Origin: Farysia itapuensis
Taxonomy: Eukaryota; Basidiomycota; Ustilaginomycetes; Ustilaginales; Ustilaginaceae
DNA length: 64,000 bases
Reading direction: 5' to 3'
NCBI GenBank assembly: GCA_023212645.1
Contig: JALBYC010000004.1
Coordinates: 434,001 to 498,000, forward strand
In this document: positions 56,789 through 64,000 of the stretch, one piece after another
Position numbering within the stretch: position 1 is the stretch's first letter
Layout: each line of letters starts with the position of its first letter
The notes under the pieces: model-generated
Database searches by the model: none
What the model was told of the DNA's origin: nothing
What the model saw: the letters and a program-made list of their open reading frames with translations, nothing else
Position numbers and translations under genes: made by a program

Positions 56789-57194
56789 GGTGCCGCTGAT
56801 AGAGGGCATCAAGTCCGTCAACATTGTCTTTATACCCTGTTGTCTAAATGTTTGCGCATCGCTGCATAGCTGTACCGCCCGTATCTGTGCACACCATTCT
56901 GCATTCTTTCCATGGTCGCTCAATAGTAGGCGTTTGACGTGAGCCTCTGTCGAAAGCAGAGTTGTCGTTGATCTCGGTCTAGTTTGGCTCTGAGAGTCTC
57001 GTTTCCACACCTGGCTGTGGAAGAATAAGCAGCCAGGTGTGCGGGACTGTCCGACAAAGAAGTCTTCAGAGCCGTGCATAGTGACCTGACTCAGAGATGG
57101 AGGTGGCAGGTCGCTACGGTAAGCTGTGAAGCTGTGAAGCTGCAAAGCGGGAAAGGTGCTTTATGGGGTGGGTATAATTACATTGCTGGAACAT
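56789..57194. other. Convergent intergenic region, 406 bp
   Basis: Between the 3' ends of the photolyase and TCA17 genes. A minus-strand open frame (56219-57145) is mostly antisense of the photolyase and is not credible. A CACACCTGG...CCAGGTGTG inverted repeat (57006-57040) could form a hairpin in the 3'UTR. Confidence 0.5.
57006..57040. repeat. Inverted repeat in the photolyase 3' region
   Basis: CACACCTGGCTG (57006-57017) and CAGCCAGGTGTG (57029-57040) are perfect 12-base inverted copies around an 11-base spacer. The position, about 220 bp after the photolyase stop and between convergent genes, fits a transcript-end hairpin. Confidence 0.7.
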
Positions 57195-57900
57195 TCATCT
57201 AGCCGCGCCGGCTGGTACGCCGGGTTGAGGCGTTGCAGGCAGCGCAGAGTTTAGTCTATCCGCTGATGTAGTTCGATATACAATACGGTCGACCATTCCG
57301 TCGAAGCTAGCGCTTCGTATCGGACGGCAGTTGATAGACAAGTGTGAGTCGCGTTGTCTCTCGAGAGCAGCAAGAGCAGTGCTTGAGTCCACGGCTGAAT
57401 CTGTGATCGAATCTTGGCCAGCTTTCACTGTGGGACTCGATGTGAGAAGATGAAAGGGATTAGCTGCATGTTTCAAGTAGGCCGTATGTAGCGCCCGAAA
57501 TAGGGTCAGGATGTCTAGGTCGCGAACTACGTGATCTGTGAGAGTCAACATGAGGAAGAACCTGAGTCGTGTACTGGTCTGAAAGCCGTAGATCGCAAGA
57601 TCCTCTAGTGTGTACAGCAAGCCTAGGTATTGTTCGACTGATTTTTGTCCCGATGAGCTGCTACGCTCGTCCATAACATCTAGGCCAGCATGAGCAAAGT
57701 AGTGATAGCGCAGATCGGCAGCACTCGATTGACCCTCCACGCCGCCGAATTGCCGCACATAAATTGGGCCATTCTTAGGTGACACGATTGCCAGTGCTTG
57801 CTATTTCGTAGGGAAGTTCGGATGAACGATGAGTTTCGGGAAATCTCAGATTAGGCACTCACTCGGCTGTACTCACGATTCGCGGTGTTGCAGATGTCAT
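57195..57900 (-). CDS. TCA17: TRAPP-associated protein Tca17 / TRAPPC2L
   Basis: Exon 1 is 57877-57900 (24 nt, MTSATPRI) and exon 2 is 57195-57800; the intron is 76 nt (GTGAGT donor). The spliced protein is 209 residues. It has the longin-fold sedlin pattern: RIQALAIVSPKNGPIYVRQF, LRYHYFAHAGLDVMDER, EQYLGLLYTLEDLAIYGFQT, RLRFFLMLTLTDHVVRDLDI, LFRALHTAYLKHAANPFHL and SFDGMVDRIVY near the end. Tca17/TRAPPC2L is a subunit that stabilises TRAPPII in Golgi traffic. An insert of about 40 residues before the last helix makes it longer than human TRAPPC2L (140). The short first exon is needed to supply the start codon. Confidence 0.9.
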
Positions 57901-58087
57901 GAGGATGATGTGAGTGAAGATGCACTGAGAAGCCAGCCAAGCCAGACGATTTTGACTTAACGATTTGACATGCAGCATGGCTCGTGCGAGTCTGATAAGT
58001 TTCTGGAGGGGAAAACTTCCAGACCAACAACCTTATCGGTCCACACGACATCCTTCATTCTGCACCACATCAACCATCACTAACAAA
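57901..58087. promoter_or_regulatory. Short divergent promoter of TCA17 and the dipeptidase
   Basis: 187 bases separate the TCA17 ATG from the main dipeptidase ATG (58088). An in-frame upstream ATG at 57977 would leave only 76 bases of promoter for that longer form. Confidence 0.5.
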
Positions 58088-59521
58088 ATGGCTAACGCAG
58101 AACAGAAAAAGTTCATCTCCCAGATCGACGCTAATAAGTCGGCTCTGATCGCCAGACTGGCTGAGGCGGTCTCGATCCCTTGTGTTTCAGGCGATGCCGC
58201 TTACCGAAAGCACTGCTTCGAGATGGCCGATTGGCTCTTGGCCGAAGTGAAGAAGCTTGGTGCCACAGCTGAACTTAAGCCTCTTGGAAAGCAGACGCTT
58301 GACGGCCAGGAGATCGACCTGCCCCCTGTCATCCTCGGAAACCTTGGCTCTGACCAGAAGAAGAAGACTATCTTGATCTATGGCCACTATGATGTTCAAC
58401 CGGCACTCAAGTCTGACGGTTGGGATACCGAGCCCTTCACGCTAGTAACTGATGAAAAGACTGGCCGAATGTATGGTCGAGGCTCCACAGACGACAAAGG
58501 TCCTATCCTTGGCTGGCTCAATGCCATTGAGGCACATCAACAGGCCGGTATCGACCTTCCCGTTAACCTCAAGTTTTGCTTCGAGGGCATGGAGGAGAGC
58601 GGAAGCGTCGGTCTCGACGAGCTCATCGCTGCCGAAAAAGACACTTTCTTCCAGGGTGTTGACGCCGTTTGCATCTCGGACAACTATTGGCTGGGAACAG
58701 AAAAGCCCTGCCTCACCCACGGTCTGCGAGGCATTGCCTACTTCAAACTCGCCATCTCGGGTCCAGCTCGCGACTTGCACTCTGGCGTCTTCGGTGGTGT
58801 CGTGCACGAACCCATGACCGATCTTTTCACTGTCATGTCCAAATTGGTCACTGCTAGTGGTGAGATTCTCGTACCTGGCATCAAGGACCTCGTGGCCCCT
58901 CTTACGGACGAGGAGCGCAAGAGGTACGACGTCATGGACTTTGCTCTTAGTGATATTGAGGGGGCCACTGGTAGCAAGACTACTGTCAGCACAGACAAAG
59001 CCACCGTACTCATGGGACGAATGCGATACCCATGCTTGTCCCTGCATGGTATCGAGGGTGCTTTCGGTGAAGCCGGTACCAAGACAGTGATTCCAGCCAA
59101 AGTGATCGGCAAATTCTCACTGCGACTTGTGCCTGACATGACGCCTGAGAAGGTCAAGGACCTAGTCATCAAATACGTCAACGATGAGTTCGCAAAGATC
59201 GGCAGCAAGAACACTATGACTATCACCACAGAGCACGGAGGCAAACCTTGGCTTGCCGACCCCAACCATTGGAATTACGAGGCCGCTATTAAGGCCACTC
59301 AGACCATTTATGGCGTGACCCCAGACCTTACCCGCGAAGGTGGCTCTATCCCAGTCACACTCACTTTTGCGGATCTCCTCCAGAAGAACGTTCTCCTCCT
59401 CCCTATGGGTCGCAGTGACGACGGTGCTCACTCGATCAACGAGAAGCTTGATGTAGACAACTACATCTCTGGAACCAAGCTGCTTGGTCTGTACCTTCAT
59501 GAGGTTGCAGCAACGGCCTAG
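58088..59521 (+). CDS. DUG1: M20 metallodipeptidase (CNDP2/Dug1-like)
   Basis: 477 residues from the ATG at 58088, which has an ACAAAATGG context. Metal-binding motifs of the M20 family are visible: LIYGHYDVQP with His100 and Asp102, GRGSTDDKGP with the bridging Asp, FEGMEESGSVGLDE with the catalytic Glu pair, DNYWLGTEKPCL with a further ligand, and a C-terminal HSINEKL His. Length and order match the cytosolic nonspecific dipeptidase CNDP2 and yeast Dug1, which cleaves Cys-Gly in glutathione turnover. An in-frame ATG at 57977 would add 37 residues rich in Arg, Ser and Thr that look like a mitochondrial presequence. Confidence 0.93.
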   Translation: MANAEQKKFISQIDANKSALIARLAEAVSIPCVSGDAAYRKHCFEMADWLLAEVKKLGATAELKPLGKQTLDGQEIDLPPVILGNLGSDQKKKTILIYGHYDVQPALKSDGWDTEPFTLVTDEKTGRMYGRGSTDDKGPILGWLNAIEAHQQAGIDLPVNLKFCFEGMEESGSVGLDELIAAEKDTFFQGVDAVCISDNYWLGTEKPCLTHGLRGIAYFKLAISGPARDLHSGVFGGVVHEPMTDLFTVMSKLVTASGEILVPGIKDLVAPLTDEERKRYDVMDFALSDIEGATGSKTTVSTDKATVLMGRMRYPCLSLHGIEGAFGEAGTKTVIPAKVIGKFSLRLVPDMTPEKVKDLVIKYVNDEFAKIGSKNTMTITTEHGGKPWLADPNHWNYEAAIKATQTIYGVTPDLTREGGSIPVTLTFADLLQKNVLLLPMGRSDDGAHSINEKLDVDNYISGTKLLGLYLHEVAATA

Positions 59522-60493
59522 ACCACACTTACAGTGCACTCAACAATGACAAAGGACTTCAATACATGATGGTGGAATCGCAGAGGACTTCAAATCTCGT
59601 GCCTTCATCAACCCTGAGAGCTGAAGCTAGAGTCGAAGGCAAACGCCGTTTGCTCGTCGTACATTCCTGGTGTCGCACACTCGTGCTTGATGTCACGCAC
59701 TCACGCGTTGGGTACTTGCAACGTGTGCTACATGCTGTGTGCGTACGCTGCCACATAGTTTAGGACAAGTTGAGCTCTAGTTCGGATTCTCGGAAGACGG
59801 TCAAAAACTCGGTGTCTTAGATCTGCACATCGACGTCAGTGATTTGTGGGACCACAAGCGAAATGCGGAGTGAACGATTTAAACTCGAACACGCGAGCAA
59901 AATGAGTAGCTTGCAGTGCCTCGACAGCCAAGCAACGTCTCATTCTCGTGGCAGGGCACACAGTCACATCGCTACGTAAAAAACATTTTCAACAGAGAGA
60001 GCTCGAGGATATTGCGAGGAGGCCGTGCGTTCTTTATGGCATTGACAAAAGACGATGTTGAGTGTTGACTTGTGAGACAGTGCCAAGTCCTGCGCAGCAA
60101 GGCGAAATTTGGGCTTCTCCTGCAACAAATTCGGGTAACAACACAAGAGTGAGGGAAGTGTTGTGGGTCAGCTCGCTAAGCGGTCAGCCCGCATGGCAAA
60201 TTTGGGTTTCAAGGCCCTGGCCCCGTCGTACCGCATTTGCGTTGCTATGCAATCACAAATAGGTTTTGTGGAGCTGTGGAGACGCATAGGCTGTCCAGCT
60301 GCACTGCCGCTTCCGCCATACGGGATCTGCCCTTGTTTGCAAATCCCCCAGCCGAAGTTTCGGTTGCCCACGCTCGAATAACGCCGAAGTTCAGCAGGAA
60401 GCACATCGTCAGCGTCTCTTCTGGCACGGTTCGCCATATAATAAGCAACCATCCTCATCCGTCAGTAGCAACACCCATTACCCATCCACTACT
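59522..60493. other. Intergenic region, 972 bp, with trehalase promoter
   Basis: No recognised gene. Weak TATA element TATAATAA at 60437-60444, 57 bp before the trehalase ATG. Overlapping open frames (60237-60590 + and 60168-60458 -) show no family similarity. Confidence 0.5.
60437..60444 (+). promoter_or_regulatory. TATA-like element of the trehalase gene
   Basis: TATAATAA 57 bases before the ATG at 60494, with spacing like the other TATA boxes in this window. Confidence 0.45.
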
Positions 60494-62872
60494 ATGCGTT
60501 TGTTTGCATTGCGCTCCGTGGTTGCCCTGCTGCCCGCTGCGGTGGCGGTGGCTGCTCAGTCAAGCTCATCTGTCGGCCTTGCCACAGTGACGGTCACTGA
60601 CACTGTCACTTTAAGCGGAGCTCCAACTACTGGCTCGATGTCGATCTCGTCTACTGGCTCAGCGTCTACATCAGCATCCGACAGTACGACCAGTTCTGCA
60701 AATCCAGCCACAGAAAAAGCTCCAGCTGCAACACCCTCAGCCACGGCAAGCCCGAGTGCGCTCATCCCATCTGGAGAGCTTCCGCCTTCACAAGAACTTT
60801 GCACTTCGCCCATTTACTGTCCCGGACCTCTTTTACAAGCCGTTCAGCTTGCAGGGATCTTCAATGACAGCAAAACATTCGTCGACAAAGCAACTTCTAA
60901 ACCCGAATCTGAAGTGGTTGCCAATTTCAACGCACTGGGCGGAGGAAACACATCGAATATTACCTACAATGAGATCATCCAGTTTGTCGATGACAACTTT
61001 GTCGCAGAAGGCGTGGAACTCGTGGCAGCTGACCTGGGTGACGAATTTGTCGAGAACCCGGACTTCCTGCAAGGAGTGGAAGACGAAGTGGTGCGCGATT
61101 GGCTCAAGCAGGTTCACAGCTACTGGGAGCTCCTTGCTCGCACGACAAATTCGTCAAGCCCCTCCGGAGTTCAGTGCGATGGATGTGTCAGCTCGTTTAT
61201 CCCTTTCAACGAGAGCAGGACCTTTGTCGTGCCGGGAGGTCGCTTCCGAGAACTGTACTACTGGGACACGTTCTTTGTCATTGAAGGTTTGATCACTTCA
61301 CAGCTGCAATCCGTAGTCAAGGCCATCTTGGAAAACTTCGGAGATTTGATCGACCAGCTTGGCTTCATTCCCAACGGTAACCGAGTATACTACAAGAACC
61401 GATCTCAGCCTCCTTTCTTCACTTTGATGGTAGACAAGTATATCGAGGCGTACAACGACACTTCAGTTCTACAACGCTTCTTGCCTTTGCTTGAAAAGGA
61501 AATGTCCTTCTGGAAAACAAACCGGACAATCGAATTTACATCTCCTTACACAAACACGACTCACAACATCACCCACTATCAGGTCAATACAAGTGGCCCG
61601 CGTCCTGAAAGCTACTTGGAAGACTACAAAACGGTCGAACAGGCTAGCGAGTCTGGTCTCGACCTCAATGACACTTCTAAGGCTTTGCTTTACTCGAACC
61701 TCGCGTCTGGTGCCGAGAGTGGACTGGATTACTCTGGCGCACGATGGTCGACGCAGCCCACGCTCAACCTGAGCGACACTATTCCTGCTCAGCGTTTCCT
61801 CAACACGCGAGCTCAGCTTCCAGTCGATCTCAACTCAATCCTCTATGCTGCCGAACAGAAGCTGTCCGCATTCTACAAGATTTCTGGTAATGGGACGCAG
61901 GCCAATGCAACTCGCGCTAACTACTGGGCTCAGCAGGCGTCGGCAAGAAAGGATGCCATTCTGGACATCTTTTGGGACCCGAGCCGTAAGTTCTTCTACG
62001 ACTTCAACACCACTTTGGGCGACCGAGCTAGTTTCTTTACACCTGCCGGGTTCTTCCCCATGTGGGCACAAATCCTGCCGCAAGAGTATATCAACGAAAC
62101 GATTAGCTTGGATGAGCGTCGCCAGAACCTACAGGGAATGTTCTCTGGTCTGAGGTATCTGATTGACCGTTTCAACGGCACCATCCCCGCCAGCCTGATC
62201 ACCACCGGGCAGCAATGGGACTTCGCCAATGCTTGGCCTCCTCACACCTATATCGCCCTTGAGGCGCTGCGCAACGTTCCTGACATTTTGGCTCAGGGTC
62301 AGCAGATCCCTGCCGAGAATGGCACATATGCCTTGATCCCATCGTCTAACGGAACCAATCAGCTCGGAGAGACAGAGTCCACCCTGCCCATCCAGCCGCT
62401 CGAAAACGTACCTGGCAGCATGATCAACGAGACCGGTGCCGGCACCACGAATTCCAGTGACTCGTCCGTCGAAATCAACCCTCCGCTCAATATTGGCAAC
62501 AACACATCGGGCGAAAACTGGCGCGACGAGCTTGTGCGCGAGCTGGCAAATCGCTACGTAGCCTCAGCCCTTTGCTCGTGGCGTGCTACTGGTGGTAAGC
62601 TCAACACGACTGATCCCAACTTCCAGCCCGTGTCGGACGACATCCTGAATGCCAACGGCCTCAATGCTTCCACAGCCGTGGGCAACATGTTTGAGAAGTT
62701 CAATGCCTCGGACATCAATGCTGCTGGTGGCGGTGGAGAGTACACCGTCCAGACCGGCTTTGGCTGGACCAACGGTGTTGCTCTCTGGCTTGGCGGTAAC
62801 CTAGGCGCGAACCTGACTCGTCCCGACTGTCCTCCTGTCGTTGCACAAGCCTCAGCTACTGCCAGCTCGTGA
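60494..62872 (+). CDS. Secreted GH37 trehalase
   Basis: Single exon, 792 residues. A signal peptide (MRLFALRSVVALLPAAVAVAA) leads to a Ser/Thr-rich stretch (about 22-95) likely O-mannosylated. GH37 signatures are complete: PGGRFRELYYWD at 247-258 and QQWDFANAWPPH starting at about 573, with NGNRVYYKNRSQPPFF between. The catalytic Asp/Glu fit the inverting trehalase mechanism. Many N-glycosylation sites (NGT, NTS, NET) fit secretion. It releases glucose from trehalose outside the cell or at the wall. It differs from neutral trehalase, which lacks a signal peptide and has a Ca2+-binding N-terminus. Confidence 0.93.
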   Translation: MRLFALRSVVALLPAAVAVAAQSSSSVGLATVTVTDTVTLSGAPTTGSMSISSTGSASTSASDSTTSSANPATEKAPAATPSATASPSALIPSGELPPSQELCTSPIYCPGPLLQAVQLAGIFNDSKTFVDKATSKPESEVVANFNALGGGNTSNITYNEIIQFVDDNFVAEGVELVAADLGDEFVENPDFLQGVEDEVVRDWLKQVHSYWELLARTTNSSSPSGVQCDGCVSSFIPFNESRTFVVPGGRFRELYYWDTFFVIEGLITSQLQSVVKAILENFGDLIDQLGFIPNGNRVYYKNRSQPPFFTLMVDKYIEAYNDTSVLQRFLPLLEKEMSFWKTNRTIEFTSPYTNTTHNITHYQVNTSGPRPESYLEDYKTVEQASESGLDLNDTSKALLYSNLASGAESGLDYSGARWSTQPTLNLSDTIPAQRFLNTRAQLPVDLNSILYAAEQKLSAFYKISGNGTQANATRANYWAQQASARKDAILDIFWDPSRKFFYDFNTTLGDRASFFTPAGFFPMWAQILPQEYINETISLDERRQNLQGMFSGLRYLIDRFNGTIPASLITTGQQWDFANAWPPHTYIALEALRNVPDILAQGQQIPAENGTYALIPSSNGTNQLGETESTLPIQPLENVPGSMINETGAGTTNSSDSSVEINPPLNIGNNTSGENWRDELVRELANRYVASALCSWRATGGKLNTTDPNFQPVSDDILNANGLNASTAVGNMFEKFNASDINAAGGGGEYTVQTGFGWTNGVALWLGGNLGANLTRPDCPPVVAQASATASS

Positions 62873-63194
62873 TCTGGTTTCTAGCCTAGCTGCTTCTTCC
62901 TGTACCTCTTTCGCTTTAATTCACAGTATATTTAACTCGCTGGGCGTGGAATCAATTTGTGGGGAAGAATATGTTGGTCTATGAGATTCAAATTGACGAG
63001 CGTCAAGGTCGCCTTCTGCCGCACGTCAATCGTTGTCATCCCTGCTGCAACAAGATAGTCACCAACGCATTCAGCAAGATTCGCGAGCCACCATTCTATC
63101 TCGTCATTGCTGGTGGTTGTGTGGGTCGCGGTCGCTGTCGAGTTCGGCAACTTGTCGGCTTCACGTCAGCCGGCGAGCTTTGCACTCCCCGAGC
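62873..63194. other. Intergenic region between trehalase and PNKP genes
   Basis: 322 bases, no gene recognised. It starts with an AT-rich trehalase 3' region (cagtatatttaac at about 62923) and ends as the PNKP promoter. Confidence 0.45.
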
Positions 63195-64000
63195 ATGAAA
63201 CGACATTCACCTCCTGTCGAGACGAAGCAATCCAGCGACACCGACGAAGAGTACATTCTGTCAACAAAATCTCCAACAGTCGCTCAGAATACAAACTCTT
63301 CAGCTGGCGTTAAGAAGGCCAAACTCGCCTCAATCTTTCAGCCCCGTCCACCGGCTATGTCAACTAGATCGGATCAGAATGGAGCAGACAATGCGTCCAG
63401 CGCTCAAGTCAAATGGCTAGCTCCGATTGGTCCGAAGAAGACGTGCTTACATGGCGTCTTCGGCGACCCGAAACCATCGTCTAGAGTGGCCTTCTTCGAC
63501 CTAGACGGTACCATCGTCCGACCCAAAGGGGGGCGTCCATTCCCATCGGCAAGTGATGAGTACGATTATACCTTCAATCTCCCAAACAATATCACCAGCG
63601 TTGTAGCCAAGATTCGTCAGCAGCACATTGATCATGGCTCGGCGATCGTCATTATAACCAATCAGAAGCAGAGTCCAGATGGCAGGAATGCCGACAAACC
63701 AAAGCCAAAGCTCGTCACATGGAAGAAGAAGCTTGGCCACATTGCAAGAGCGATCGACGTGCCGCTTCGAGTATTTGCAGCCCTTGGCGATGACATCTAT
63801 CGTAAGCCGATGCTTGGGTCTTGGAACGAGTTTTGCCAGAATTGGAACGCTGGCCTGTCTGTCGACATGGACGAGAGCTTCTTCGTTGGGGATGCGGCTG
63901 GTCGAAGTGGTCCCAAGGATCACAACGACACTGATCTGAAATGGGCCTTGAATGCTGGGCTCAAATTCTATACGCCGGAAGAGTACTTCTTAGCCAGGTC
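63195..64000 (+). CDS. PNK1: Polynucleotide kinase/3'-phosphatase (PNKP), N-terminal part (3' end outside window)
   Basis: An open frame runs without a stop from ATG 63195 to the window edge (268 complete codons). A Lys/Ser-rich N-terminus (about 90 residues) precedes the HAD-type phosphatase: VAFFDLDGTIVRPKGG with catalytic Asp102 and Asp104, VIITNQKQ, KPMLGSWNEF and FFVGDAAGR with the second acidic cluster. This matches human PNKP and fission yeast Pnk1, which clean DNA ends during strand-break repair. The kinase domain (P-loop) should follow beyond base 64000. KLASIFQ near residue 47 faintly resembles a PCNA-binding box. Confidence 0.9.
   Translation, partial: MKRHSPPVETKQSSDTDEEYILSTKSPTVAQNTNSSAGVKKAKLASIFQPRPPAMSTRSDQNGADNASSAQVKWLAPIGPKKTCLHGVFGDPKPSSRVAFFDLDGTIVRPKGGRPFPSASDEYDYTFNLPNNITSVVAKIRQQHIDHGSAIVIITNQKQSPDGRNADKPKPKLVTWKKKLGHIARAIDVPLRVFAALGDDIYRKPMLGSWNEFCQNWNAGLSVDMDESFFVGDAAGRSGPKDHNDTDLKWALNAGLKFYTPEEYFLAR

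Noticed and set aside
56219..57145. 308-codon minus-strand frame
   Set aside because: Mostly antisense to the end of the photolyase gene; low-quality protein composition.

Overview
This 64 kb window looks like nuclear DNA of a basidiomycete fungus, most likely a smut-type Ustilaginomycotina species. The genes are dense and mostly intronless. The few introns are short (61-92 nt) with GTAAGT/GTGAGT donors; one kinase intron is 571 nt. The two 5S rRNA genes resemble basidiomycete 5S sequences as I remember them. The gene set (Rck2/Srk1-type kinase, Hrq1, (6-4)-type photolyase, Bud31, Emc5, Tca17, Trm11) is a normal fungal one. The species assignment is inference.

Layout. 0-10 kb: the 3' end of a glutathione-transferase-like gene, a likely proteasome assembly chaperone, an Rck2/Srk1-like kinase, BUD31 and the helicase HRQ1. 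10-13.8 kb: a 5S rRNA gene, a SAM methyltransferase and a group II PLP decarboxylase. 14-18.2 kb: a DUF155 membrane protein, a mitochondrial rhomboid, a phosducin-like/TXNDC9 protein and a small I9-type proteinase inhibitor. 18.5-20.1 kb: a decayed PIF/Harbinger element, with an intact Myb/SANT ORF and only the C-terminal end of the transposase. 20-29.3 kb: YIH1/IMPACT, an F-box-like protein, an M50B-like membrane protein, a histidine phosphatase, a GPI-type GH16 glucanase and a TPR/F-box protein. 29.9-37.8 kb: xylitol dehydrogenase, a flavin monooxygenase, an amino-acid/GABA-type permease and TRM11.

38-47 kb is the most accessory-looking part: a second identical 5S gene, an HTH-GNAT fusion, a secreted FAD oxidase, a muconate-cyclase-like lactonase, and two tandem cysteine-free secreted proteins that look like distant paralogues (effector candidates). 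47-64 kb: an ABC-F ATPase, a double-hotdog acyl-CoA thioesterase, a second permease preceded by GATAAG sites, EMC5, the photolyase, TCA17 divergent from a cytosolic dipeptidase, a secreted GH37 trehalase, and the 5' part of a polynucleotide kinase/phosphatase cut by the window end.

Several small genes (BUD31, the I9 inhibitor, EMC5, TCA17, the DUF155 protein) are recovered in full only when spliced, because each has a very short first or last exon. I found no convincing tRNA, CRISPR array or complete transposon. All annotations come from reading the sequence; no database search was run.
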